64,000 nucleotides of DNA from Anaerococcus lactolyticus ATCC 51172. GTDB taxonomy: Bacteria; Bacillota; Clostridia; Tissierellales; Peptoniphilaceae. The notes under the pieces were generated by a model. It worked only from the letters and a program-made list of their open reading frames with translations. It did no database searches and had not been told where the DNA came from. The stretch covers positions 1-64,000 of the forward strand of contig NZ_GG666044.1 of assembly GCF_000156575.1 (NCBI RefSeq), read 5' to 3'. Of this stretch, positions 1 to 8,656 are shown piece by piece. The stretch's first letter is position 1. Each line of letters starts with the position of its first letter. Position numbers and translations under genes: made by a program.

Positions 1-18
1 ATCTTGCCGACATTCAAT

Positions 19-47
19 ACTATAACATCTGTTTTTTGCTTTGTCAA
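19..47 (-). promoter_or_regulatory. Sigma-A promoter for a gene off the left edge
   Basis: Read on the minus strand there is a perfect TTGACA -35 box (42-47), a 17-base spacer and TATAGT (19-24). It fires leftwards out of the window, just after the terminator of the TPR gene, so it probably drives the next minus-strand gene beyond position 1. Confidence 0.65.
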
Positions 48-68
48 ATTTTTTTATTAAAAAATTTA

Positions 69-91
69 AAAAAGCCCATTTTTGGGCTTTT
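69..91 (-). terminator. Rho-independent terminator after the TPR gene
   Basis: AAAAGCCC and GGGCTTTT arms flank a short A/T loop and are followed on the minus strand by a T-rich tail. It lies directly after the stop codon of the TPR gene and ends the long phe operon. It has A and T runs on both sides, so it could work in both directions. Confidence 0.8.
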
Positions 92-92
92 G

Positions 93-1193
93 TTATAGTT
101 TGTAATGATGTTTTATTATTTTTAGGTTTTCTTTTATTTCCTCTGTTAGGTCATCATAGGTTAGTAGCTCTTCAATGTCTTCCTTGGCTTTTTCTGTGTT
201 TCCTACTACCAGATTTATTTGTATCTTGTTGTAGGTCATTCTGGGATCTTGAGGATATTTTTTTAGTCCCTCTCCTATGACTTTTAATGCTTCAAACTCG
301 TTTTTATTTAGGTATAGGCTTATAGCATAGTCATTATAAAGTTCTCTAAAGTCTGCATTTAATTCAAGAGATTGTTCAAATGCCATGATCGAATTTTCAT
401 AGTTGCCAAGATTTTGATAGGCCACTCCTAAATAGTAATAGGCGTCTGCTCTTTTTGTTTTTGATAAAAGTTTGGTTAAGGTTCTTACAGCTTCATTATA
501 ATTGCTTTTTCCTATATAATATAGGGCTTGTTCAATTTCTGCATTATCATCTATTGATATTAGCTTATTTCTTATATCATTTTTCGCTATTTCATCATCT
601 GTCAGTCTTAATGCATTGTTATAGTAAGACCTTGCTTTGATGTATTCGCCTAGGTTTGAGTATATATTTCCAAGTTCGTAGTAAGATAATTTAAATTTTT
701 CATCATTCTTTAGGATTTCTTGGAGTATCCTTAGGGCTTCCTTTACAAAGTCATTTTGATATTGGCCATCATCTTCATAGGCTAAGGGCCAAAGTAGTCT
801 GGCGTATAAATAGGCGTTGTATTTATTTGCTGAATCTAAAATATAACCAGCTCTTGCTAGTAAGAGTGCCTTAGTTTTATCACTTTCTTCGCAGTATACA
901 GACTTATTTGCTGTGTAATCACCTATATTTTTCAAATATTTTTTGAGTACTTTTTCATATTCTTTTCTATATAAAAAGTTCGGATCAATTGCTAAGTTTA
1001 TTAGCATGGCTTCTAGAATAATTTCTAAATTTATCTCATTTTTAAAGTCACCTGTCTTGATTCCTTCTTTCATATCTTCCACATATATAGGTAGGGATAT
1101 GCCTTTGAGTTCCTCGTTCAGACTATCTTCCCTTAGCTCAATATAAGCAAGCCTATCAGTGTATTTTATGAAATAACCATCTAAGCTACCCAT
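93..1193 (-). CDS. TPR-repeat protein
   Basis: This soluble protein of about 366 residues is built of tetratricopeptide-type helical pairs. The clearest repeats are around residues 170-330, with patterns such as YYELGNIYSNLGEYIKA, YYYLGVAYQNLGNYENSI and LYNDYAISLYLNKNEFEAL. TPR arrays usually act as protein-protein scaffolds; no catalytic domain is visible and the partner is unknown. The preferred start is ATG at 1193, overlapping the upstream stop as TAATG and preceded by GGGGTGG; an in-frame GTG at 1202 is possible. It is the last gene of the operon and is tightly coupled to the membrane protein before it, so the two may work together. That link is inferred from context only. Confidence 0.8.
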   Translation of the reverse strand: MGSLDGYFIKYTDRLAYIELREDSLNEELKGISLPIYVEDMKEGIKTGDFKNEINLEIILEAMLINLAIDPNFLYRKEYEKVLKKYLKNIGDYTANKSVYCEESDKTKALLLARAGYILDSANKYNAYLYARLLWPLAYEDDGQYQNDFVKEALRILQEILKNDEKFKLSYYELGNIYSNLGEYIKARSYYNNALRLTDDEIAKNDIRNKLISIDDNAEIEQALYYIGKSNYNEAVRTLTKLLSKTKRADAYYYLGVAYQNLGNYENSIMAFEQSLELNADFRELYNDYAISLYLNKNEFEALKVIGEGLKKYPQDPRMTYNKIQINLVVGNTEKAKEDIEELLTYDDLTEEIKENLKIIKHHYKL

Positions 1194-1894
1194 TAGCACC
1201 ACCCCATGAATTTTCTTTGCCTGTAGGAATGTTTATTTAGATGTTTAAATAAGATTCCCCTAAAGAGCATGAAACCAGTATGGACAAGGGCAATTATTAG
1301 ACAAGCTATTATTTTTTCCCTTCCCATTGGTTGGCCTATGGCAAATTTCAAACTTAGATAAAACTCCACTCCAATGAAAATCAAACTATAAAGTCCGTAG
1401 TGAAGCGGATTATTTTTTACAAAGTTTACTGATTCAATGATTGCATTTACACCACTTCTACCATTTAGATATATTTGTTCATATATTGATGATAGAAGAA
1501 TTTGTATAAGAACAACAACAAAAATCCTCGCTTGGACTGGGAAATTTACCAAAAGTAGGTTGGTAAACATCTCTAATAGGTAAACCCAAAACATGGTTTC
1601 TATCATTGGTCCAAAAAAATTCCCCACCGAATTTTCAAGAGAAGATTTGCCAGTATTTCCGAATTTTACAACAGATACCAAGCTTTGAACAACAAAACAA
1701 GATATGATTACCCCGATAAAATAATTAATAATGCCACCTATGGTGCCAGCGATGACACCAAGGTTGAATTCATTATTTTCAAAAATTGTATTTATGAGGA
1801 CGAAGATAAAGACCATATAAGACTTGTTAATCTTTTTTATAGTTTCCTTGAAAGCTATTTTAGATACACCTAAGAAGTCTTTAAATTTGTTCAT
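1193..1894 (-). CDS. Uncharacterised multi-spanning membrane protein
   Basis: This 233-residue protein has about five or six hydrophobic segments, including residues near 25-45, 48-75, 95-140 and 165-215. No known family motif was recognised. Its start codon directly follows the argS stop and its own stop overlaps the TPR gene start, so the three are almost certainly co-translated. The C-terminus is basic (HLNKHSYRQRKF), as expected for a cytoplasmic tail. Function is unknown; its position beside a TPR protein suggests a membrane-bound pair, but this is inference. Confidence 0.75.
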   Translation of the reverse strand: MNKFKDFLGVSKIAFKETIKKINKSYMVFIFVLINTIFENNEFNLGVIAGTIGGIINYFIGVIISCFVVQSLVSVVKFGNTGKSSLENSVGNFFGPMIETMFWVYLLEMFTNLLLVNFPVQARIFVVVLIQILLSSIYEQIYLNGRSGVNAIIESVNFVKNNPLHYGLYSLIFIGVEFYLSLKFAIGQPMGREKIIACLIIALVHTGFMLFRGILFKHLNKHSYRQRKFMGWC

Positions 1895-3592
1895 TTACAT
1901 CTTCTCCACAGTTTTTATTCCTAATAGTCCTAGTCCTGTTTTTATTACTACTGATGTTGCGTAGGCAAGAGCTAATCTTTCTTCCTTTAATTTTTCGTCT
2001 TCTACCATAATCTTAGAAGAATTGTAGAATTTATTAAAACTCTTTGCTATATCTGTTAGGTGTCTAGTAACTAAGGATGGCTCGTATTTTTCTTTAGCCT
2101 TTACAACTACATCTTCAAAACCAGCTAGCTTTTTAACAAGGCTAAATTCTTCATCACTGGTTATTTTTTCAATTGCCAATGGTTTGATTTCACCTAGCCC
2201 TGCTTTTCTTAGGACAGATTTTGCTCTAGCATAGGTGTATTGAACATAAGGGCCTGTTTCCCCGTCAAAGTTTAGGACTTCATCCCAATCAAAAACATAG
2301 TCTTTTATCCTGTTGTTATATAATTCTTGGAATTTAACGGCGCCGATACCAACTATTCTTGATACCTCGCCAATATCATCTACTGTGTCCTCACGATTTT
2401 CCATGATTTCACGAGTTTTTTCAATTGCCTTATTTAACACATCTTCAAGAAATACTACCTGGCCCTTCCTTGTAGATAGGGTTTGGTCTTTTAGACTTAC
2501 CATACCGAAGGAGATGTGCTTGCATCCTTTATAGAGGTCGTAGCCCATTAGTTCAAGTATTCTCCATAGTTGTTGGAAGTGGAGATTTTGTTGGGTAGCT
2601 ACAACATAGAGGTTTTCGTCAAAATTGTATTCTTTTTTCCTATTTATGGCTGTAGCTATATCTCTTGTGATATAGGCAGATGAGCCGTTTGATTTTATTA
2701 TTATTGATGGTGGTAGGTCAAATTGAGCAAGGTCTATAATTTGTGCCCCATCAGATTCTACTAGGAGTTTTTTTTCTTTTAATTCCTCTAAAATCTCTGG
2801 CATATATTTTGAATAATAGGCTTCACCCTTGTAATTATCAAATTCTATATCAAGAAGTTTATAAACCCTGTCAAATTCATTGAAGGAAATTTCCTTAAAC
2901 CAAGACCAAAGTCTAGTTGCTTCTTCTTCGCCTTCCTCTAGATTTTTAAATTCCTTACGAGCTACTTCCATCATTTCTTCATTCTCACTTGCTTCAGTAT
3001 TATATCTTACATAAAGATTTAAAAGCTCTTTGATTGGATTGGCATTTAATTTCTCATCATCACCCCAAAGTTTGTAGGCTGCAATCATGGTTCCAAACTG
3101 AGTGCCATAGTCACCGATATAGTTGGTAGCTATTGTATTGTAACCTAAAAATTCGTGGATATTTCTTAGAGCATCACCGATTACGGTTGATCTTATGTGA
3201 CCAATATGGAATGGTTTAGCTATATTTACAGAAGAAAATTCTACTATGGCAGTTTTGCCCTTGCCCATGTCGGATTTGCCGTAATTTTCTTTTTTGTCAA
3301 TAATTGCGTTTATAACGTCATTTTCAAATTTTTTCCTATCTAAGAAAAAGTTTATATAAGGTCCAACATTTTTTATTTCAGAAAAATCATCAATGACCAA
3401 AGTAGAAGCCAATTCTGCTGCTATTTGAGCTGGATTTTTTCTTAATGTTTTTGCTAGTTGAAAGCATGGGAAAGAATAATCCCCCATGTTTTCTTGAGGT
3501 GGAATTTCAATAAGCTGGTATATATCTTCACTTGATATACCTATACCTTGGCTGTCTAATTTTTTAGCAATAATTTCTTTATAATCTTTCAT
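1895..3592 (-). CDS. argS: Arginyl-tRNA synthetase
   Basis: Class I aminoacyl-tRNA synthetase that charges tRNA-Arg with arginine. Residues 1-85 form the N-terminal Add-1 domain. The HIGH signature is at about residues 129-132 (KPFHIGHIRST). The KMSKS position is represented by STRKGQVV, as is common in ArgS, and an all-alpha anticodon-binding domain ends with the typical terminal methionine. The length of 565 residues is normal. It begins 10 bases after mutS2 and is followed without a gap by the membrane protein. It therefore probably shares the phe T-box transcript, although an internal promoter cannot be excluded. Confidence 0.97.
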   Translation of the reverse strand: MKDYKEIIAKKLDSQGIGISSEDIYQLIEIPPQENMGDYSFPCFQLAKTLRKNPAQIAAELASTLVIDDFSEIKNVGPYINFFLDRKKFENDVINAIIDKKENYGKSDMGKGKTAIVEFSSVNIAKPFHIGHIRSTVIGDALRNIHEFLGYNTIATNYIGDYGTQFGTMIAAYKLWGDDEKLNANPIKELLNLYVRYNTEASENEEMMEVARKEFKNLEEGEEEATRLWSWFKEISFNEFDRVYKLLDIEFDNYKGEAYYSKYMPEILEELKEKKLLVESDGAQIIDLAQFDLPPSIIIKSNGSSAYITRDIATAINRKKEYNFDENLYVVATQQNLHFQQLWRILELMGYDLYKGCKHISFGMVSLKDQTLSTRKGQVVFLEDVLNKAIEKTREIMENREDTVDDIGEVSRIVGIGAVKFQELYNNRIKDYVFDWDEVLNFDGETGPYVQYTYARAKSVLRKAGLGEIKPLAIEKITSDEEFSLVKKLAGFEDVVVKAKEKYEPSLVTRHLTDIAKSFNKFYNSSKIMVEDEKLKEERLALAYATSVVIKTGLGLLGIKTVEKM

Positions 3593-3601
3593 TTTTCCTC
3601 C

Positions 3602-5947
3602 TTAGGAAAACTTAACAATGGTAACTCCGTAACCACCTTCTTCATCATCTCCAAACCTGTAAGATTTAACTCTCTTATCGGTTTTTAAATTTTCACTTAC
3701 ACCCTTAATTAAGGCGCCAGTGCCCTTACCGTGGATGATTTTTGCTTGGTCAAGTCCTGCGAGCATAGCATCGTCTAGATATTTATCAAGATTTCTCATG
3801 GCTTCGTCATATCTTTGCCCTCTTAAATCTAAGCTTGCAGAAATATTCATAGCCTTTTTTACACTATACACCTTCTTGATGTTTTTCTCAGTTTGGTTCA
3901 CGCCTTCAATTTTCTTTACATTCTTGATATTTGAATCCATCTTAAGGATTCCCATCTGAACTTTTATGTTGCCCTTTGAATCTGGCCCTTCTATTACTTC
4001 TGCCTTTTCATTTAAGCCTGCAACTATGATCATATCTCCAACTTTCAACTCATCTGGTGCATCCTTTGCCCTCGTTTGCCCAAACCTGTCTTCTTCTCTT
4101 TCTATATAAGAATCCTTAAATTTATTCCTAATCTTATTTAAGGACCTATCAATGTCGCGAGTGTTGGCGTTTTTAGACCTCTTAGCTTCTTTAAGCATAG
4201 CTTGGCTTTCCTTGTTGGCCTTATCGAGAATTTCATTCGCTCTCTCTTCTGCCTTTTTTATAATTTCCGCTTTAGCCTCATCTATTTCCTTGGACTTATT
4301 CCTTAGTTTGTCCTTGATAGACTGGATTTCTCGCCTATAAGCTTCAATTTCCTTATTTTTGGCTTCCATCTGATACTTGTCATCTTCGATTTGCTCTAAG
4401 ATTTTATTGAAATTTTTAGTATCGTCACTAATTAAGTCTTTGGCTTTTTTCAAAATTTCTTCTGACAAACCGAGTCTTTTAGAAATTTCGAAGGCATTTG
4501 ACTTACCAGGTGTGCCTATCTCTAGCTTGTAAGTTGGGGAAAGAGTGTTGACATTAAACTCAACAGATGCATTCATCACCCTATTATTTTCCATAGCATA
4601 ATATTTTAGCTCGCTATAATGGGTTGTAGCAAAGGTCATCACCTCCTTCTCAGTCAAATGAGATAGAATTGAAATCGCAAGAGCTGCTCCTTCTATAGGA
4701 TCAGTTCCCGATCCAATTTCATCAAGCAAAACTAAAGAATTACTAGTCACCCTGTTTAAGATATCAACGATATTGGTTAGAGATGCAGAAAAAGTCGAAA
4801 GGCTCATTTCAATTGACTGCTTATCACCTATGTCTAAAAATACATCATCAAAAACATTTACAGTAGATCCTTCATCTGCTGGTATGAAAAGAGCAGTCTG
4901 AGCCATAAGGGTAATAAGTCCTACAGTTTTTAAGGAAACTGTCTTGCCACCTGTGTTGGGTCCTGTGATGATTAAAGTTGTGTAATCGCCTCCAATCGCC
5001 ACATCTATTGGCACAACCTTACCTGGCAATAGTGGGTGGATGGCTGACTTTATATTAATAATTTTTTGCTGGTTGAGTTTTGGCAGAGAATAGTCATTTT
5101 CAAGGCCAAATTTCGCCTTAGCTTGGAGAAAATCAATCCTTGCTATTATTTTTTGGTTTTCTAAGATTTCTACATCAAATTTTTGTGCCAGCCTTGATAA
5201 CCTATCAAGAATCCTTCTAATCTCGGCATCTTCTTTTAATTCCAAGTCCTTGTATTGGTTGTTTAACTCAACTATGGCTGAGGGTTCGATAAATAAAGTA
5301 TTCCCTGAGGCAGACTTGTCGTGGACAATACCGTTTATCACTGAGCGCTTGTTAGTTTTTATCGGCACAACATACCTGCCGTCTCTTACAGAAACTACCT
5401 TGTCTTGGAGGGCATCCTCATATTTTGAAGAAGTCACGTAGGAATTAAGTTTATTTTTGATTTCTTCTTCCTTACGTCTAAGGCTCCTTCTGATTGCCAA
5501 AAGTTCCCTTGAGGCATTATCAGCAATATCTTCTTCATTTAAAATCGACCTATCAATTTCTTCTTTAAGAAAATCATTGGTAGTAATCCTGTCAAAAAGA
5601 TCTGCAATATAAGAATCGTCAATATTTTTGCTATAGTCTTTTAAATATTCTGAAACTCTTAAGAGACCTAAAATTTTCAAAAGATCGGAAGGCTCGAGAA
5701 TCCCGTTTCTCCTGATATAGCCAACAATCTCTTTAAAATCATAAAGCCCAAATATATCAATGTTGCCATTTCTAGCAATAACCTTAGCCATGGCCCCTGT
5801 TTTTTCCAGTTCATCTTCCAAATAACCTACATCTGTGGATGGCTTTAGGTCTAAGATTTGTTTTTTGACCAGGCTCGAGCGTGCCATTTTTGAAAGCTTT
5901 TCTAATATTTTATTGTATTCTAAAACTTCTAGGCTTTTTGCCTGCAT
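3602..5947 (-). CDS. mutS2: Endonuclease MutS2
   Basis: MutS2-family ATPase of 781 residues. In Bacillus relatives this family acts on collided or stalled ribosomes, and in other bacteria it suppresses recombination. An N-terminal MutS-like core and clamp leads to a Walker A motif GPNTGGKT at about residue 328. LDEIGSGTDP (Walker B/D-loop) and THYSELK follow, then a long charged coiled coil at roughly 500-620. The C-terminal Smr nuclease domain begins at about 700 with LDLRGQ and has HGKGTGAL. The start overlaps the U32 stop as TAATG, which fits translational coupling. Confidence 0.96.
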   Translation of the reverse strand: MQAKSLEVLEYNKILEKLSKMARSSLVKKQILDLKPSTDVGYLEDELEKTGAMAKVIARNGNIDIFGLYDFKEIVGYIRRNGILEPSDLLKILGLLRVSEYLKDYSKNIDDSYIADLFDRITTNDFLKEEIDRSILNEEDIADNASRELLAIRRSLRRKEEEIKNKLNSYVTSSKYEDALQDKVVSVRDGRYVVPIKTNKRSVINGIVHDKSASGNTLFIEPSAIVELNNQYKDLELKEDAEIRRILDRLSRLAQKFDVEILENQKIIARIDFLQAKAKFGLENDYSLPKLNQQKIINIKSAIHPLLPGKVVPIDVAIGGDYTTLIITGPNTGGKTVSLKTVGLITLMAQTALFIPADEGSTVNVFDDVFLDIGDKQSIEMSLSTFSASLTNIVDILNRVTSNSLVLLDEIGSGTDPIEGAALAISILSHLTEKEVMTFATTHYSELKYYAMENNRVMNASVEFNVNTLSPTYKLEIGTPGKSNAFEISKRLGLSEEILKKAKDLISDDTKNFNKILEQIEDDKYQMEAKNKEIEAYRREIQSIKDKLRNKSKEIDEAKAEIIKKAEERANEILDKANKESQAMLKEAKRSKNANTRDIDRSLNKIRNKFKDSYIEREEDRFGQTRAKDAPDELKVGDMIIVAGLNEKAEVIEGPDSKGNIKVQMGILKMDSNIKNVKKIEGVNQTEKNIKKVYSVKKAMNISASLDLRGQRYDEAMRNLDKYLDDAMLAGLDQAKIIHGKGTGALIKGVSENLKTDKRVKSYRFGDDEEGGYGVTIVKFS

Positions 5948-8160
5948 TAAATAACTCCTCTTTCGTAATTTAGCTTATCTTTATAAGATTTTTTTTGATA
6001 AATCCTTAGGTCCTCATCGGAAAAAACCGAAACTAACCTTGAAACATTCTCATTAAATAGCTTTTCATCAAAGCCAGCTGGATATGCCGGGTAAATTTTT
6101 GTTAAGGAATTTCTTCTAACAAGTTTCATCCTATCTCCATTTACAGATACGAATTCACTTTCCCTAAATTTACAAGTTTCACATCCCTTAAGCCCACAAT
6201 TTTTGATGGTTGAAAAAGGACAATGGACCATATTCATTAGTTCAATCCTTCCGAAACTTAGGGCTTCAACTTCGTATCTATCCGAATTTTCATTTATATT
6301 TTCAAGCGTATTTTCAACTGAAGACTCGATTTTTTCTGCAAAGGTAGAGTAAAAATCAAAGGCATAGGAATTCATTACATTTAAGTACCTGCCAATCCTA
6401 ATTTTTATACCAGCATTTTTAAAATCATCTATAAAGTCTAAGTCCCTATAATTATTAAAAATCACTCCCTTAATTTCATTGATCTTCAGATAGGCAATCA
6501 AGTCCTTAATTTCATAATCCATATGACTATCAAGGTTTAAATACAAATCGAAACCCCTATATTTTATGTCGTAGTCTTTTATGTAGACCTTATCAAAACC
6601 TCGAAGAAGGTCCGGATTGATATTATTAGTCATAAGTTCAATATTTTTCTCTGAACTTTTTGCGCTTGGGTCAGCAAGCTTTGGTTTGACGATTTTTACA
6701 GGTTTTCTTTTGTATTTACCAGCAATTTTTTCTTTCAATAGGTTAATAGCATCTCGCCTTAATTTGTTTATAGTTTTTTTGCTTAGGAAAATCCCCTCAT
6801 CAATTTTTATTTCAATGTCAACTGGCTTAAAAATTTCATCTTTAAACCTATCAAGATTATCCCTAATGCTAAGCTCATCAAGTGAAACCTTTAAAGCAGG
6901 CTCTATTGGATTTTCGTCATAAGCTGAGGCTTCTATATCTTTGTAGGTTATTTTTAGCCTTGGCTTTTGCCAAATTCTTCCCTCAAAGTAAAGGTTAACT
7001 GGTAAAGATTTATAAGAAGCTAGACCATTTTCCAAATCATCTTTGATATTTTCTGCGTTTAGCATGAGGATTTGAGAATTTATTTTTGCGTCCCTATACT
7101 TATCTAAAAAAATTAACTCACCTTTTTTGAAATCTTTAGTCAAAGTTAAAGGCAACTTCTTGCACCTGTCTGTTATAACTTCAAGATTATCTCCCTTGTG
7201 AAGGTCAGAATTGGCTCTAAAGGCTTTTTTGTTGTCAATTAACTCAACAATCCCAACAGTCCTATGTTTAGTATCGCCTTCTTTTATAATATAGTCTCTT
7301 TTTTGACCGAAAATGAAACCCTTAGTATAGCCCCTATTTGAAATATCTCTGAGTTTTTCTCTGTCATAAAAATTAGCATTCACTTTTTTCTTATAGGCTA
7401 CAACTGAGTTATAAACATATTCGGCACTCTTCATCCTGCCTTCTATTTTTAGGCAGTCAATACCGAGATTTATAAGCTCGTCAAGATTATCGATGACATT
7501 TAAGTCCTTCATATTTAGGTAATAATCATCACCATAAATTTTCCCATCATTAATCAATTGATATTTTTGCCTACAAGGTCCAGCACACCTGCCCCTATTG
7601 GCAGACCTTCCACCGAAATAGGAACTCATCAAACATTCCCCAGAATAAGAAACGCAAAGTGACCCATGGACAAAAACTTCCTTTTCACAAGGAAATTTGG
7701 CTATTTTTCTTATTTCTTCTATTGGTGTCTCACGTGCGATGACAATTCTTTTAAAACCTAAGTCCATAAGAGCCTTAGCCCCATGATAATCTCTTACTGC
7801 CATCTGGGTGGAAGCGTGGAAGTCAAGGCCTGGCATTTGGTCCTTGACAATAGAATAAAAACCCATATCCTGGATCAAAATCCCATCTACTCCATACTTG
7901 TAAAGCCTTTCTAAATAGGAAATAGCCTTGTCTATTTCAGAATCTTTGATTAGGGTATTCATAGTTATAAAAACTTTCCTATCAAAATAATGGATATAAG
8001 CTATGACTTCCTCAATATTATCGAGGGTGAAATTTTCCGCATAGGCTCTAGCGCCGAAATCATCAAGGGCCAGATAAAAAGCATCTGCCCCTGCAGCGAT
8101 TCCCGCATAAAGCATATCCATATTGCCCACTGGAGCTAGAATTTCAGGATTATTCATCAA
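5947..8160 (-). CDS. U32-family protein (RlhA/TrhP-like RNA hydroxylation)
   Basis: Peptidase-U32-fold protein of 737 residues. The U32 signature lies near residues 157-175 (VFVHGSLCVSYSGEC) and is followed by further cysteines (GRCAGPC). A second cysteine cluster lies near the C-terminus (HCPFSTIKNCGLKGCETC). Long members of this family, with a DUF3656-like middle, include RlhA, which hydroxylates 23S rRNA C2501; shorter ones make ho5U in tRNA. The cysteines suggest an iron-sulfur site rather than a protease. Which RNA is modified here cannot be read from sequence. It overlaps the 3' end of zapA. Tandem ATGs at the start leave a one-residue ambiguity. Confidence 0.88.
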   Translation of the reverse strand: MMNNPEILAPVGNMDMLYAGIAAGADAFYLALDDFGARAYAENFTLDNIEEVIAYIHYFDRKVFITMNTLIKDSEIDKAISYLERLYKYGVDGILIQDMGFYSIVKDQMPGLDFHASTQMAVRDYHGAKALMDLGFKRIVIARETPIEEIRKIAKFPCEKEVFVHGSLCVSYSGECLMSSYFGGRSANRGRCAGPCRQKYQLINDGKIYGDDYYLNMKDLNVIDNLDELINLGIDCLKIEGRMKSAEYVYNSVVAYKKKVNANFYDREKLRDISNRGYTKGFIFGQKRDYIIKEGDTKHRTVGIVELIDNKKAFRANSDLHKGDNLEVITDRCKKLPLTLTKDFKKGELIFLDKYRDAKINSQILMLNAENIKDDLENGLASYKSLPVNLYFEGRIWQKPRLKITYKDIEASAYDENPIEPALKVSLDELSIRDNLDRFKDEIFKPVDIEIKIDEGIFLSKKTINKLRRDAINLLKEKIAGKYKRKPVKIVKPKLADPSAKSSEKNIELMTNNINPDLLRGFDKVYIKDYDIKYRGFDLYLNLDSHMDYEIKDLIAYLKINEIKGVIFNNYRDLDFIDDFKNAGIKIRIGRYLNVMNSYAFDFYSTFAEKIESSVENTLENINENSDRYEVEALSFGRIELMNMVHCPFSTIKNCGLKGCETCKFRESEFVSVNGDRMKLVRRNSLTKIYPAYPAGFDEKLFNENVSRLVSVFSDEDLRIYQKKSYKDKLNYERGVI

Positions 8161-8647
8161 TTTTTCCCTTCAAAATTTCATTCTCCTTAGTTAGATCCAT
8201 AACTTGTTTTTGGAGGGCCTTGATTTTTTCCCTTAGTTTATTGGCATCATTTTCTGCTTTTGAAAGATTTAAAATCTCTGCATCCTTTTCTTGGAGGAGA
8301 ATTTTTAAATCCTTAAGCTCTGCCTTCTTATCTTCAAGGTCTTCTTTATAAGTCCCATACTCGCTTTTAAAAGTTTCTAACTCATTTTTTACAGCCGGAT
8401 AAGCTTCTATAGCTTCTTTGTTTTCCTCGCAATATTCTTTGAAAGATTCCTTATCTTTAAAATATTCGTCAGCTATATTTAGGCTTGCCAAAATTAGCTG
8501 CCTATCAAAAGTGAGCTTATCAGATTTCACATCTTTAATCTTGCCGTCAACATAAGCTGCTATTTTTTCTATACTCTCTTTTGATTCTTTGCTAACAAGA
8601 GGATATTTCACACCGTCAATTTTAACTTCAAGTCTAATTTCGCTCAC
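8150..8647 (-). CDS. zapA: Cell division protein ZapA, coiled-coil-extended
   Basis: ZapA bundles FtsZ filaments at the division ring. Residues 1-90 match the ZapA fold (EVKIDGVKYPLVSKES, then DRQLILASLNIADEYF). The remainder is a long heptad-rich coiled coil, making the protein 165 residues rather than the usual 85-110. The start is GTG, supported by AGGAG six bases upstream. ZapA commonly sits between pheT and a U32/mutS2 cluster in Firmicutes, which supports the call. Confidence 0.9.
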   Translation of the reverse strand: MSEIRLEVKIDGVKYPLVSKESKESIEKIAAYVDGKIKDVKSDKLTFDRQLILASLNIADEYFKDKESFKEYCEENKEAIEAYPAVKNELETFKSEYGTYKEDLEDKKAELKDLKILLQEKDAEILNLSKAENDANKLREKIKALQKQVMDLTKENEILKGKIDE

Positions 8648-8656
8648 TTTTATCTC

